Below are positions 17,735 through 25,700 of a stretch of DNA of 25,820 nucleotides, in pieces. Position 1 is the stretch's first letter. The number at the start of each line of letters is the position of its first letter. A program made the translations under genes and the position numbers. This stretch comes from Deltaproteobacteria bacterium. Its GTDB lineage: Bacteria; Desulfobacterota; DSM-4660; Desulfatiglandales; Desulfatiglandaceae. Under the pieces are notes generated by a model. That model was not told the origin of the DNA and did no database searches. It worked only from the letters and a program-made list of their open reading frames with translations. The stretch is from the NCBI GenBank assembly GCA_003646995.1, contig QMLZ01000017.1, forward strand, positions 1-25,820, read 5' to 3'.

Positions 17735-18517
17735 TTGAGCGAATTTGTGCCGAAAATACTAACTTTTTGTTGTACGTGGTGAGGGTACTCCGCCGCTGAT
17801 CTGGCTGGAGTTTCCAGACTGCAATATACGCCTGAGGTAAAGATTGTCCGCATAATGTGCACTGGCCGCATAGATCCGGTTTGGGTGGCAAGGGCCTTGA
17901 AGAAGGGCCTTGATGGATTTCTTGTTATTGGGTGCTATTTTGGCGATTGCCATTACATCAGCGGAAATGTGCAGGCCAAGGCCAAAATGGACATGACGCG
18001 AAGGCTTCTTGAACATATTGGGGTCAACGGTAAGCGCCTTTCCTTTCAACAGTGTTCTTCGGGTGAAGGAGCAAGGTTTGCCGAACTGGTCAATGAGTTT
18101 GATCAACAGATCCGGGAAATAGGGCCCATAGGAGAAGGCGGAGACCGGCTTGGAAAACCGGAGATCTTTGAAAAGCTGCAAATAGCCGAGGCCGTGCTGG
18201 GCGGAGAAAAGATGAGGTGGGTGATTGGTAAGAGAACACCCTTCCTGGAGTCGGGAAACATCTACGGAGAGGTCTTTACCGAGCATGAGTTTCGGCGAGC
18301 TATTGACATGATTATAGTTGAAGAAACTGAGACACAGGCGATTCTTCATAGTCTCAACCAAGGTGCTAAATCCGTGGCACAACTTGCCCAAGAATTGGAA
18401 ATTCCCTCAGAAAGGGTGTTTAGGTACATAACCGCCCTTAAAAGAAAAGGCTTTGTGGAGATGGGACAGGTACTAGACCGTAATCCTGTTTATCAAATTG
18501 CGTCGCAAGAGGTGTGA
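17735..18517 (+). CDS. mvhD: Selenocysteine-containing MvhD with winged-helix-like tail (260 aa, UGA at 17780)
   Basis: This is the second MvhD-family electron carrier of the operon. The TTG at 17735 follows GAGGAGGT by 6 nt and adds MSEFVPKILTFCCTW before an in-frame UGA (residue 16), then [15 protein letters not shown]. The aligned residue in the first MvhD is Cys17. At the second site it has ordinary Cys (C67, IGCYFGDCHY) where the first MvhD has selenocysteine. Residues 1-140 are MvhD. Residues about 185-255 form a winged-helix-like domain (SVAQLAQELEIPSERVFRYI, then ALKRKGF), so the protein is nearly twice the usual family length. Without decoding of UGA the start would fall at an internal ATG (17855), losing the first cysteine motif. 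The gene ends 4 nt before the next start. Confidence 0.9.
17800..17818 (+). promoter_or_regulatory. Predicted bacterial SECIS hairpin in the second mvhD
   Basis: TCTGG (17800-17804) pairs with CCAGA (17814-17818) around a 9-nt loop CTGGAGTTT; an alternative fold pairs CTGGA (17805-17809) with TCCAG around GTT. The element begins 17 nt after the UGA at 17780-17782. GG is present in the loop of the first fold. It is the weakest of the four predicted elements. Confidence 0.45.
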
Positions 18518-18521
18518 TCTG

Positions 18522-20189
18522 GTGGAAAACAAAAAAACTCTAGTGATAGGAGCCGGGCCTGCTGGGGTAAGGCTCGCCCTTGAGAGGGCAGAGGCCGGGG
18601 AGCAGGTTACACTGGTGGAAAAGTTCCCCTCACTGGGTGCCGAGAGGATACCCAGGGACAGACTTGTCAACCCGGAGCAGGCCTTTGATAACCCTGACCT
18701 CGAAAAGGTTAGGAATCACGAGAACATAACCATATTTCCCTACAGTGAAATCAAGAAAGTCCAGAAAGAAGACGGGAAAATCAAGGCCAGGGTGGTTAAG
18801 CATAGCCTCAGGGTTGACAATACCAAGTGCAATGATTGTAAGGCGTGCATTCGGGTGTGCCCAGTAAATATGTTCGATGATTTCAATGAGGGGCTGGGTT
18901 TCCGCACGGCGGTGGATTACTTCAATCCTGCTACTGCCGAGTATAATATCTTCAAAGAAGACATGCCCGTTTGCCAGAGGACATGTCCTGTGAATTTGGA
19001 TATACGGGGCTACGTCGGCCTCATTGCGGATGGGAAATACGCAGAGTCACTGGCCCGGATTCGAGAGCGCTTACCCTTTCCTGCAAGTATTGGGAGGGTT
19101 TGCCCTCATCCATGTGAGACCGCTTGCAATCGTCAATACCTGGATCAGGCCATTAGCATCTGTTTCCTCAAGAGATTCGTTGCAGATGTGGAAATAGAAG
19201 CCGGCATTGAGCCCACTTACGAAACACCGGAAAAAAAGTACCCGGAAAAGATCGCCATTATTGGTGCAGGTCCTAGTGGGCTGACGTGTGCCCATGATTT
19301 GGCCAGGATGGGATACGAGAACATAAAGGTTTTTGAGGCCCTGCCGGTACCGGGCGGCTATCTCTGGGTGGGAATTCCAGAATACCGCCTTCCCAAGAAG
19401 ATATTGCAGAGAGAAGTGGACCTAATAGCAAAGATGGGCGTGGAGATCCAATACAATGTCCGCATAGGCAAGGATATCTCTTTCGAGGAACTCAGAAGTC
19501 AGTATGACGCAATCTTTATAGGTGCAGGATGCCATAAGGGATTAAAGCTGAGGGTACCAGGTGAGGATGAATATGAAGGCATAATTGACTGTGTTACTTT
19601 TCTAAGGGAACAGGCCCTTGGAATCCGGAAGGAAGGTAAGGGCAAGCTGATAGTAATAGGCGGTGGAAATGCAGCCATTGATTCGGCCAGGGTGGGTTGG
19701 AGAATGGGCTACGATGAAGTTTACATACTGTATAGAAGAACCCGCAAGGAGATGCCCGCCAACCCATGGGAGGTAGATGCAGCGGAGCATGAGGGCGTGA
19801 AGCTCCAATATCTTGCTGCCCCGGTGGAGATTCTTGGAGAAAACGGCAAGGTTGTGGGTATGAAGTGCATAAAGATGGAACTGGGTGAACCTGATGCATC
19901 TGGTCGGAGGCGGCCCATCCCCATTGAGGGCTCTGAGTATATCATTGAGGCGGAAACAATTGTCCCCGCTATAAGCCAGGGAACGGACTTATCTTTCTTG
20001 CCCGAAGAGCACGAGTTCAAATTAACTCGTTGGAATACTTTTGATATTGATGAAGAAACCGGGGCTACAAATATACCGGGTGTGTTTGCAGGAGGGGACG
20101 TGGTATCGGGCCCGGATATCGCCATAAGGGCAATCGCAGGGGGAAAGCGCGCAGCAGTTGGTATTCATGAATATTTGAGGAGTAAGTAA
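18522..20189 (+). CDS. HdrA front end fused to a GltD-type NAD(P)H:FAD oxidoreductase (555 aa)
   Basis: The N-terminal part (1-145) is HdrA-like: LVIGAGPAGVRLALERAE, then a ferredoxin motif (C103, C106, C109, C113) and DDFNEGLGFRTAVDYF, which aligns with the same region of the HdrA proteins upstream. The usual Cys/Sec segment is replaced by LGAERIPRDRLVNPEQ, so that redox ligand is missing. From about 148 it becomes a glutamate synthase small-subunit-type protein: the Fe-S motifs CQRTCPVN and CPHPCETAC, an FAD fold (IIGAGPSGLTCAHDLA, about 245) and an NAD(P)H fold (VIGGGNAAIDSARVG, about 375), ending with GVFAGGDVVSGPD. It probably moves electrons between NAD(P)H and the Hdr complex. The GTG at 18522 follows AGAGG by 9 nt, avoiding overlap with mvhD. 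Confidence 0.9.
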   Translation: MENKKTLVIGAGPAGVRLALERAEAGEQVTLVEKFPSLGAERIPRDRLVNPEQAFDNPDLEKVRNHENITIFPYSEIKKVQKEDGKIKARVVKHSLRVDNTKCNDCKACIRVCPVNMFDDFNEGLGFRTAVDYFNPATAEYNIFKEDMPVCQRTCPVNLDIRGYVGLIADGKYAESLARIRERLPFPASIGRVCPHPCETACNRQYLDQAISICFLKRFVADVEIEAGIEPTYETPEKKYPEKIAIIGAGPSGLTCAHDLARMGYENIKVFEALPVPGGYLWVGIPEYRLPKKILQREVDLIAKMGVEIQYNVRIGKDISFEELRSQYDAIFIGAGCHKGLKLRVPGEDEYEGIIDCVTFLREQALGIRKEGKGKLIVIGGGNAAIDSARVGWRMGYDEVYILYRRTRKEMPANPWEVDAAEHEGVKLQYLAAPVEILGENGKVVGMKCIKMELGEPDASGRRRPIPIEGSEYIIEAETIVPAISQGTDLSFLPEEHEFKLTRWNTFDIDEETGATNIPGVFAGGDVVSGPDIAIRAIAGGKRAAVGIHEYLRSK

Positions 20190-21008
20190 ATGATTTACGA
20201 AAAGCACGGACGCTATATCATACCGTTTGATGATGTGCCTTCAGAGCGGGCCGTGATGCCCGAGATATCAGTTGAAGAACGCAAGGGCAACTTTGTTGAG
20301 GTGGAAACCGGTTTTCCAGAGGAGGTTGCCGTAAGAGAGGCCAAACGTTGCCTTGGTTGCAGGCGATGCTTGGGGTGTGCCCTTTGCTGGGCAGAGTGCA
20401 AACCAGAGGCAATAAATTTCAGTTTGCCCGATGAGACCTTGGAGTTGGATTTTGACGAGGCTATCGTTACCGCGGGGCAGGACAACAATTTCGAGAAAAT
20501 CAGCCCTTCTCTGGGATATGGAACATACCCCCACGTGATAACCGATCTGCAGTTTGAGAGAATGCTCTCCCCAACAGGGCCCACCGACGGCCTTGTTATG
20601 TCACCCCTTAATGGCAAGATACCAGAACGGCTGGGAATAATACAGGGACACCCCGAAGGAGATGAGGCACACCTGCTTCAGTCCTTAATACTAGGCGTAA
20701 ACGAGGCGATCTTGGCACTTCATAAGACTGAGCAGCTCGAGGTGAGCCTTGTCTCACCCTTATCTGAAGCCTTCGAAAAGGACTATCTTTCCGAAGTACA
20801 AAGAATACAGGGCCTAAAACTCATAAAGGCAAAACCTCAGGCAGTGAAGCAAAAAGAGGGAAGCGAGGAACTTATTTTGAGCTATGTAACAAACAGTGAG
20901 GAAGCGGAGCAAGAGTTTGATATGATCGTGGTGCTGACAAAGCCCAAGCTTTCGCCTGATATATCAAGCCTCAGCAAGAAATTGGACCAAGAGGTGGTGA
21001 CCGCATGA
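20190..21008 (+). CDS. Iron-sulfur protein carrying the remainder of the interrupted HdrA (272 aa)
   Basis: The ATG directly abuts the TAA of the preceding gene and GGAG lies 9 nt upstream, so expression is coupled. Residues 1-50 (PFDDVPSERAVMP through REAKRCLGC) resemble the segment that follows the GltD domain in related NAD(P)H/Fe-S oxidoreductases. A Cys-rich motif follows: C54, C57, C60, C63, C66 and C70, enough for one or more Fe-S clusters. The stretch from KPEAINF through LQFERMLSPTGPTDG aligns with the HdrA region after its second ferredoxin motif (PAGAINF ... [11 protein letters not shown] in the first HdrA). The QCVGSRD/CC block expected next is replaced by IIQGHPEGDEA, without the cysteines. 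It is best seen as the C-terminal partner of the upstream hybrid; no independent function is assigned. Confidence 0.85.
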   Translation: MIYEKHGRYIIPFDDVPSERAVMPEISVEERKGNFVEVETGFPEEVAVREAKRCLGCRRCLGCALCWAECKPEAINFSLPDETLELDFDEAIVTAGQDNNFEKISPSLGYGTYPHVITDLQFERMLSPTGPTDGLVMSPLNGKIPERLGIIQGHPEGDEAHLLQSLILGVNEAILALHKTEQLEVSLVSPLSEAFEKDYLSEVQRIQGLKLIKAKPQAVKQKEGSEELILSYVTNSEEAEQEFDMIVVLTKPKLSPDISSLSKKLDQEVVTA

Positions 21009-21029
21009 GGGCCAGCTTCATGGCCTTTT
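21008..21029 (+). terminator. Possible weak Rho-independent terminator of the hdr operon
   Basis: GGCCA (21010-21014) pairs with TGGCC (21021-21025) around GCTTCA, with possible G:T and A:T extension, followed by TTTT (21026-21029). It starts at the stop codon of the last hdr gene, in the 36-nt gap before a convergent gene. The short T run makes it a moderate candidate. Confidence 0.4.
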
Positions 21030-21044
21030 CCCAGGTTTTCCAAT

Positions 21045-21668
21045 CTAAGGGACTTCAAAACGTTTAACCATGGCCACTGCATCTTGGCCGCCTGTATAAA
21101 AACCCGGCTTTTCCTCTATTATTACGAAGCCGAACTTTTCGAACAACCTGCGGGCCTGAGCGTTTTGCTTTGCTGTATGAAGCCAAACTTCTCCAATGCC
21201 GATTTTTCCCGCCAGTTCAAGAATTTTTCTTAGGAGTGCGGTCCCTGCGCCTCGGCCTTGCCATGGTGGATCCACTGCAATGGCCAACAACTCGGCCATA
21301 TATGAACCCATGTCGGAGAAGCGGGCAGGGCCCAGCATTGCAAATCCGACGCGAACCCCTTTGTAAAGGGCGACCAGGGTCCACACCATGTCGGTCTCAA
21401 ACCATTCTGGAATGATCCTGTGGTAAGGTCCGTATTGCTTGAAAACCCTATCCGATAATCGGGCGAGAAATTCTTCATCCGTCTTAGTTGCCGGCTTGAT
21501 AATAAGACGGTTTGCAAGTAACTTCCTGGGTGGAGGAACACTGCCAGCCCGCCATGGATCCCTTGCAAACTTCGGAAAGGTATCCCTTAAACCGGTGGCC
21601 TTAGTGTCTCTCAGCCGCTTCAGCCTTTTGACCTCTCCGTACTTGCCAAACCTTCCCCTGTTTCCCAT
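21045..21668 (-). CDS. GNAT-family N-acetyltransferase (207 aa)
   Basis: This is a predicted acetyl-CoA-dependent N-acetyltransferase of the GNAT fold. The acetyl-CoA binding motif A is visible as AVDPPWQGRGAGTALL (about 133-148), followed by VWLHTAKQNAQARRLFEKFGF, the typical motif B region. The N-terminus is an unusual basic stretch of about 50 residues (MGNRGRFGKYGEVKRLKRLR) before the core domain. The substrate is unknown; the layout is RimI-like, but that does not establish a ribosomal target. The start at 21668 has only a weak ribosome binding site. The gene converges with the hdr operon and lies 79 nt downstream of the histone-deacetylase-family gene on the same strand. Confidence 0.88.
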   Translation of the reverse strand: MGNRGRFGKYGEVKRLKRLRDTKATGLRDTFPKFARDPWRAGSVPPPRKLLANRLIIKPATKTDEEFLARLSDRVFKQYGPYHRIIPEWFETDMVWTLVALYKGVRVGFAMLGPARFSDMGSYMAELLAIAVDPPWQGRGAGTALLRKILELAGKIGIGEVWLHTAKQNAQARRLFEKFGFVIIEEKPGFYTGGQDAVAMVKRFEVP

Positions 21669-21747
21669 TTTATTACCCGGACCAGCGACTCATAAAGAAC
21701 TGCGTTTGATTACTTACGGCGGGCCGTTCATTACACGCGCCCGGTTT

Positions 21748-22800
21748 TTAAGGGGCTAGATTTTTCCAGTACTCACCCTGCACCTTCGCCACCGCCGTGA
21801 CAATGTCCATAAGACGGCTCTGATTTCCTTTTTGGACTACCTCAGAGGGATCAGTTTGCCTCAGGTTCATCATTTCTTCGAGCACTGCCTTTCCACATTC
21901 CCTCAATCCCTGTATATTATATCCTCCCTCGAGAGTGGCCACCAGTCTACCCTCACATACCTTTTCAGCTACGTCCAGCAACGAGCGGGTCATGGCGGCA
22001 AAGCCAGTTGCGGTGACATTCATGCCTCCCAATGGATCATTGGCGTAAATATCGAAGCCGACAGAAACCATGATCAGATCCGGCCGGTACTCCTCTGCAA
22101 TGGGCTTCAGTATCTTCTCAAATATTCCCACATATTCTACATCACCGTTTCCAACAGACAAGGGGACGTTCACCGTGTAACCTTTTCCCTCTCCTGTGCC
22201 CACCTCTCGGAGCGATCCGCTACCGGGGTAATAGGGATACTGGTGTGTGGAAAAGTAAAGGACAGTAGAATCATCTTCAAAGCTATGCTGGGTACCGTTT
22301 CCGTGATGAAGATCCCAGTCTACTATTAATACCCTTTTTGCCCCCAGTTTTTTTTGGGCATACCTCGCCCCGACTGCCACGTTGTTAAAGAGGCAAAAAC
22401 CCATGGCCCTGCCCCTCTCAGCGTGGTGTCCAGGGGGTCTCACGAGAGCAAAGGCATTGTTGAGCTCGCCTTGCATAACCATTGAAACGGCCTTGCAGAG
22501 ACCCCCTGCGGCCAGGAGTGCTGCCTCATAAGACCCCGGGGAGGTGGATGTGTCAGGGTCCAGAGAAATATATTCCTTGCCCGCAGTGGAAGCCACCATG
22601 TGGACATAGGATCTTTCATGTATCCACAGCAGCTCCTCTTCTTTTGCAGGCACAGGTTCCACGTGGATGTACTTACCCTCCAGTTCCTCATCGATCATGG
22701 AATAAAGGACCTCGAGGCGGCGTGGGCTTTCCGGGTGATAGGCCCCCGGATCGTGGTTTAAATAACGACTGTCTCTTACGATACCCGTCCTCTTCATCAT
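21748..22800 (-). CDS. Histone deacetylase/AcuC-family deacetylase (350 aa)
   Basis: This is a zinc-dependent amidohydrolase of the class II-like bacterial HDAC/AcuC/APAH family, which removes acetyl groups from lysine or from polyamines and similar amines. The catalytic pair is H125 and H126 (PPGHHAE); the zinc ligands are D163 and H165 (DWDLHHGNGT) and D250 (SVGFDIYA); the transition-state tyrosine is in LEGGYN near 296. The length is normal. AGGAGG lies 3 nt before the first ATG (22800) and 6 nt before the second (22797), so the true start may be the latter. It neighbours a GNAT acetyltransferase on the same strand, so the pair may set and remove acetyl marks; that is inference from position. 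Confidence 0.95.
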   Translation of the reverse strand: MMKRTGIVRDSRYLNHDPGAYHPESPRRLEVLYSMIDEELEGKYIHVEPVPAKEEELLWIHERSYVHMVASTAGKEYISLDPDTSTSPGSYEAALLAAGGLCKAVSMVMQGELNNAFALVRPPGHHAERGRAMGFCLFNNVAVGARYAQKKLGAKRVLIVDWDLHHGNGTQHSFEDDSTVLYFSTHQYPYYPGSGSLREVGTGEGKGYTVNVPLSVGNGDVEYVGIFEKILKPIAEEYRPDLIMVSVGFDIYANDPLGGMNVTATGFAAMTRSLLDVAEKVCEGRLVATLEGGYNIQGLRECGKAVLEEMMNLRQTDPSEVVQKGNQSRLMDIVTAVAKVQGEYWKNLAP

Positions 22801-22919
22801 GTCCCTCCTTCTAGCCCCTGCGGGCTCGTTAAACCATTTTCCTCCTCAGAGCCCTCATCCAAACAACAACTTCTTATCAGAAAAGAGTCCTCAAAGAAAG
22901 GCCAATAAAGCCCAAAGAC

Positions 22920-22948
22920 TTGATTCAGCAAATAACCATACTTAAAAT
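22920..22948 (+). promoter_or_regulatory. Possible promoter of the zinc-ribbon gene
   Basis: TTGATT (22920-22925), a 17-nt spacer and TAAAAT (22943-22948) form a reasonable sigma-70 site about 100 nt before the ATG at 23053. The divergent gap 22801-23052 shows no other gene. Confidence 0.45.
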
Positions 22949-23052
22949 TGGCTAGCCGAGGGTAATATACTTGCCTTTCGCCCTGAACCGACCGGAAGGA
23001 AATATTGTGGACGGTATGGTAAGATGCAGGACATTACGGAGGAAGATTTTCC

Positions 23053-23367
23053 ATGTTTTTCTTTATTGGCGGTGTTCAGCCGAAAACAGTAACGCTTGAC
23101 GAGACACCTCGGATGTGCCCTGTTTGTGGGCTTTACCAGGCAAGGCTGAAACGGATTGATCACTACCTCTCCCTGTTTTTCATACCTCTTTTTCCCGTAA
23201 AAAGGGGGAAACCCTTCCTGGAATGCCAGAGCTGTGGGGCCATCTCAGATGAATCGGGCGCGGTGTTTCAAGGCCCTGGAAAGGTACCAGGTCATGCGTG
23301 CCCGTATTGTGGTAACCCTATTGAGCCTTCGTACCGATACTGCCCCTTCTGTGGGAGGGCCCTTTGA
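23053..23367 (+). CDS. Small double zinc-ribbon protein (104 aa)
   Basis: Four CXXC knuckles (CPVC, CQSC, CPYC, CPFC) pair into two predicted zinc ribbons. The first encloses a hydrophobic FFIPLFPVKRG segment typical of small zinc-ribbon proteins found in many bacteria; the second is a compact C-terminal ribbon (HACPYCGNPI ... RYCPFCGRAL). The N-terminus MFFFIGGVQPK is conserved-looking in this kind of protein. GGAGGA lies 9 nt upstream of the ATG. No enzyme function is evident; a structural, nucleic-acid or protein-binding role is possible. It precedes an MFS transporter by 71 nt on the same strand and may be co-transcribed. Confidence 0.88.
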   Translation: MFFFIGGVQPKTVTLDETPRMCPVCGLYQARLKRIDHYLSLFFIPLFPVKRGKPFLECQSCGAISDESGAVFQGPGKVPGHACPYCGNPIEPSYRYCPFCGRAL

Positions 23368-23438
23368 CAAGGCGCTTCCTTCAACAGCTATGTCACCTCT
23401 TACCTGCTGCTATGCAAACAAGAAAGGACTAAGCAGCC

Positions 23439-24620
23439 ATGCACAAAGGCCCCGCAGTCTGGAATAAACGTTTCGTGCTCATAAATGTTATTTTTTTCCT
23501 CGTCTTCTCCAATATCTCCTTTTTTTATTTGTATCCTATTGCCCTGAGGGAGATGGGGAGCCCGGATTATTTAATAGGTCTAATCGTGGGATTTTTCTCT
23601 GCCGTGACCGTGGTTTCCAGGCCTTTTATGGGAAAGGCTGTGGCAAGGAAAGGGGAATCCCCGGTCATTATTCTCGGGATAGTGGGAATCTTATTGGCTT
23701 CTGTTACCTACATGTTAGAAAAAGAACCCGGAATTTTTATTTTTTTAACTCGCGCCCTTCACGGCCTGGGTTTCTCAGCGTTTATTGCCGGCAGCTTTTC
23801 ACTGGTTGCCAGGACCTTTCCCGCTGCCAAGCGTGCTCAGGCATATGGTGTGGTTGGGGCTTCACTGATGAGTGCATCAGCCTTTTGTCCTCCACTAGGT
23901 GAAGTGGTGGTGGACAGATTTGGCTTCGACTCTCTTTACCTTTGTGCTGCTCTGGCGGCAATGGGAGCTCTTTTATTAATGGTTGTTGCCTCTAAAAACA
24001 TATCCCTGCCGTCATCCCGGAGCCATCGGGACAGCATTACCTACATCCGCCTCCTCAATAACCGGTCCTTTTTGTACGTGTTGATATCTACTCTTGTCTT
24101 CGCACACTGTCAATCAACAGTGATGAACTTTGTGGCGCTCTTTGCAAGTTCAATAGGAAAATCCAGCGGAGTGTTTTTTGCTGTTGCATTTTCCATCTCC
24201 ATATTGCTCCTTTTGGCATTGTCAAGCAAGATTGACCGCTTTGGAAAGAAACGTTTTTTGCGCCTGTGTTACCCATTCCTTGTGGCAGGGCTTTTTCTTA
24301 TTCCAAAGGGATTTGACAGCAATATTATTTTTGTTCCGGCCGCTCTGTTCGGGATCGCCATGGGTCTTTTGTTCCCAGCACATAATGCCCTTGCGGCTGA
24401 TCACGGCTCTCAAGCCGAAAAACCTGGTGTAATGTCGTTGTTTACTGCAACCTATGATACGGGTTTTATATCAGGTGCCGTGGTGTCGGGCTGGATAGCC
24501 CAGGTGGCGGAACTGGAGTATCTATTTCCCATAACCTCGATTTTGGCCCTTGTGGGTTTTTTTATTGTTTTGGCTGGCCCCATCAAGGAGTCAGAGATAC
24601 AAGTGCATGGAATCAAATAA
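23439..24620 (+). CDS. Major facilitator superfamily transporter (393 aa)
   Basis: This polytopic inner-membrane transporter has about twelve hydrophobic segments in the usual 6+6 layout. The first helix is FVLINVIFFLVFSNISFFYL. The loop 2-3 region SRPFMGKAVARKGE resembles the MFS motif A, and the central loop (about 188-205) is polar with SSRSHRD. RALHGLGFSAF in helix 4 resembles the MFS motif B that carries a conserved Arg. The length is typical for drug or small-molecule exporters of the 12-TM class, but no substrate can be inferred. AAGGA lies about 10 nt upstream of the ATG. Confidence 0.92.
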   Translation: MHKGPAVWNKRFVLINVIFFLVFSNISFFYLYPIALREMGSPDYLIGLIVGFFSAVTVVSRPFMGKAVARKGESPVIILGIVGILLASVTYMLEKEPGIFIFLTRALHGLGFSAFIAGSFSLVARTFPAAKRAQAYGVVGASLMSASAFCPPLGEVVVDRFGFDSLYLCAALAAMGALLLMVVASKNISLPSSRSHRDSITYIRLLNNRSFLYVLISTLVFAHCQSTVMNFVALFASSIGKSSGVFFAVAFSISILLLLALSSKIDRFGKKRFLRLCYPFLVAGLFLIPKGFDSNIIFVPAALFGIAMGLLFPAHNALAADHGSQAEKPGVMSLFTATYDTGFISGAVVSGWIAQVAELEYLFPITSILALVGFFIVLAGPIKESEIQVHGIK

Positions 24621-24630
24621 GGAATCATAG

Positions 24631-25695
<1,065 letters not shown>

Positions 25696-25700
25696 GCTTT

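Noticed and set aside
9811..18517. The UGA-interrupted hdrA and mvhD frames as frameshifts, nonsense mutations or pseudogenes
   Set aside because: Four independent genes are each interrupted by UGA only, never UAA, UAG or a frame change, and always at a conserved Cys position. Homology continues in the same frame and SECIS-like hairpins follow.
12853..18517. Terminal TGA codons of hdrA-1, mvhD-1, the HdrCB fusion, hdrA-3 and mvhD-2 as further selenocysteine codons
   Set aside because: Each lies at the expected family C-terminus, and read-through soon meets another stop (for example TAG right after 12855 and four codons after 13290) or runs into the next gene without homology.
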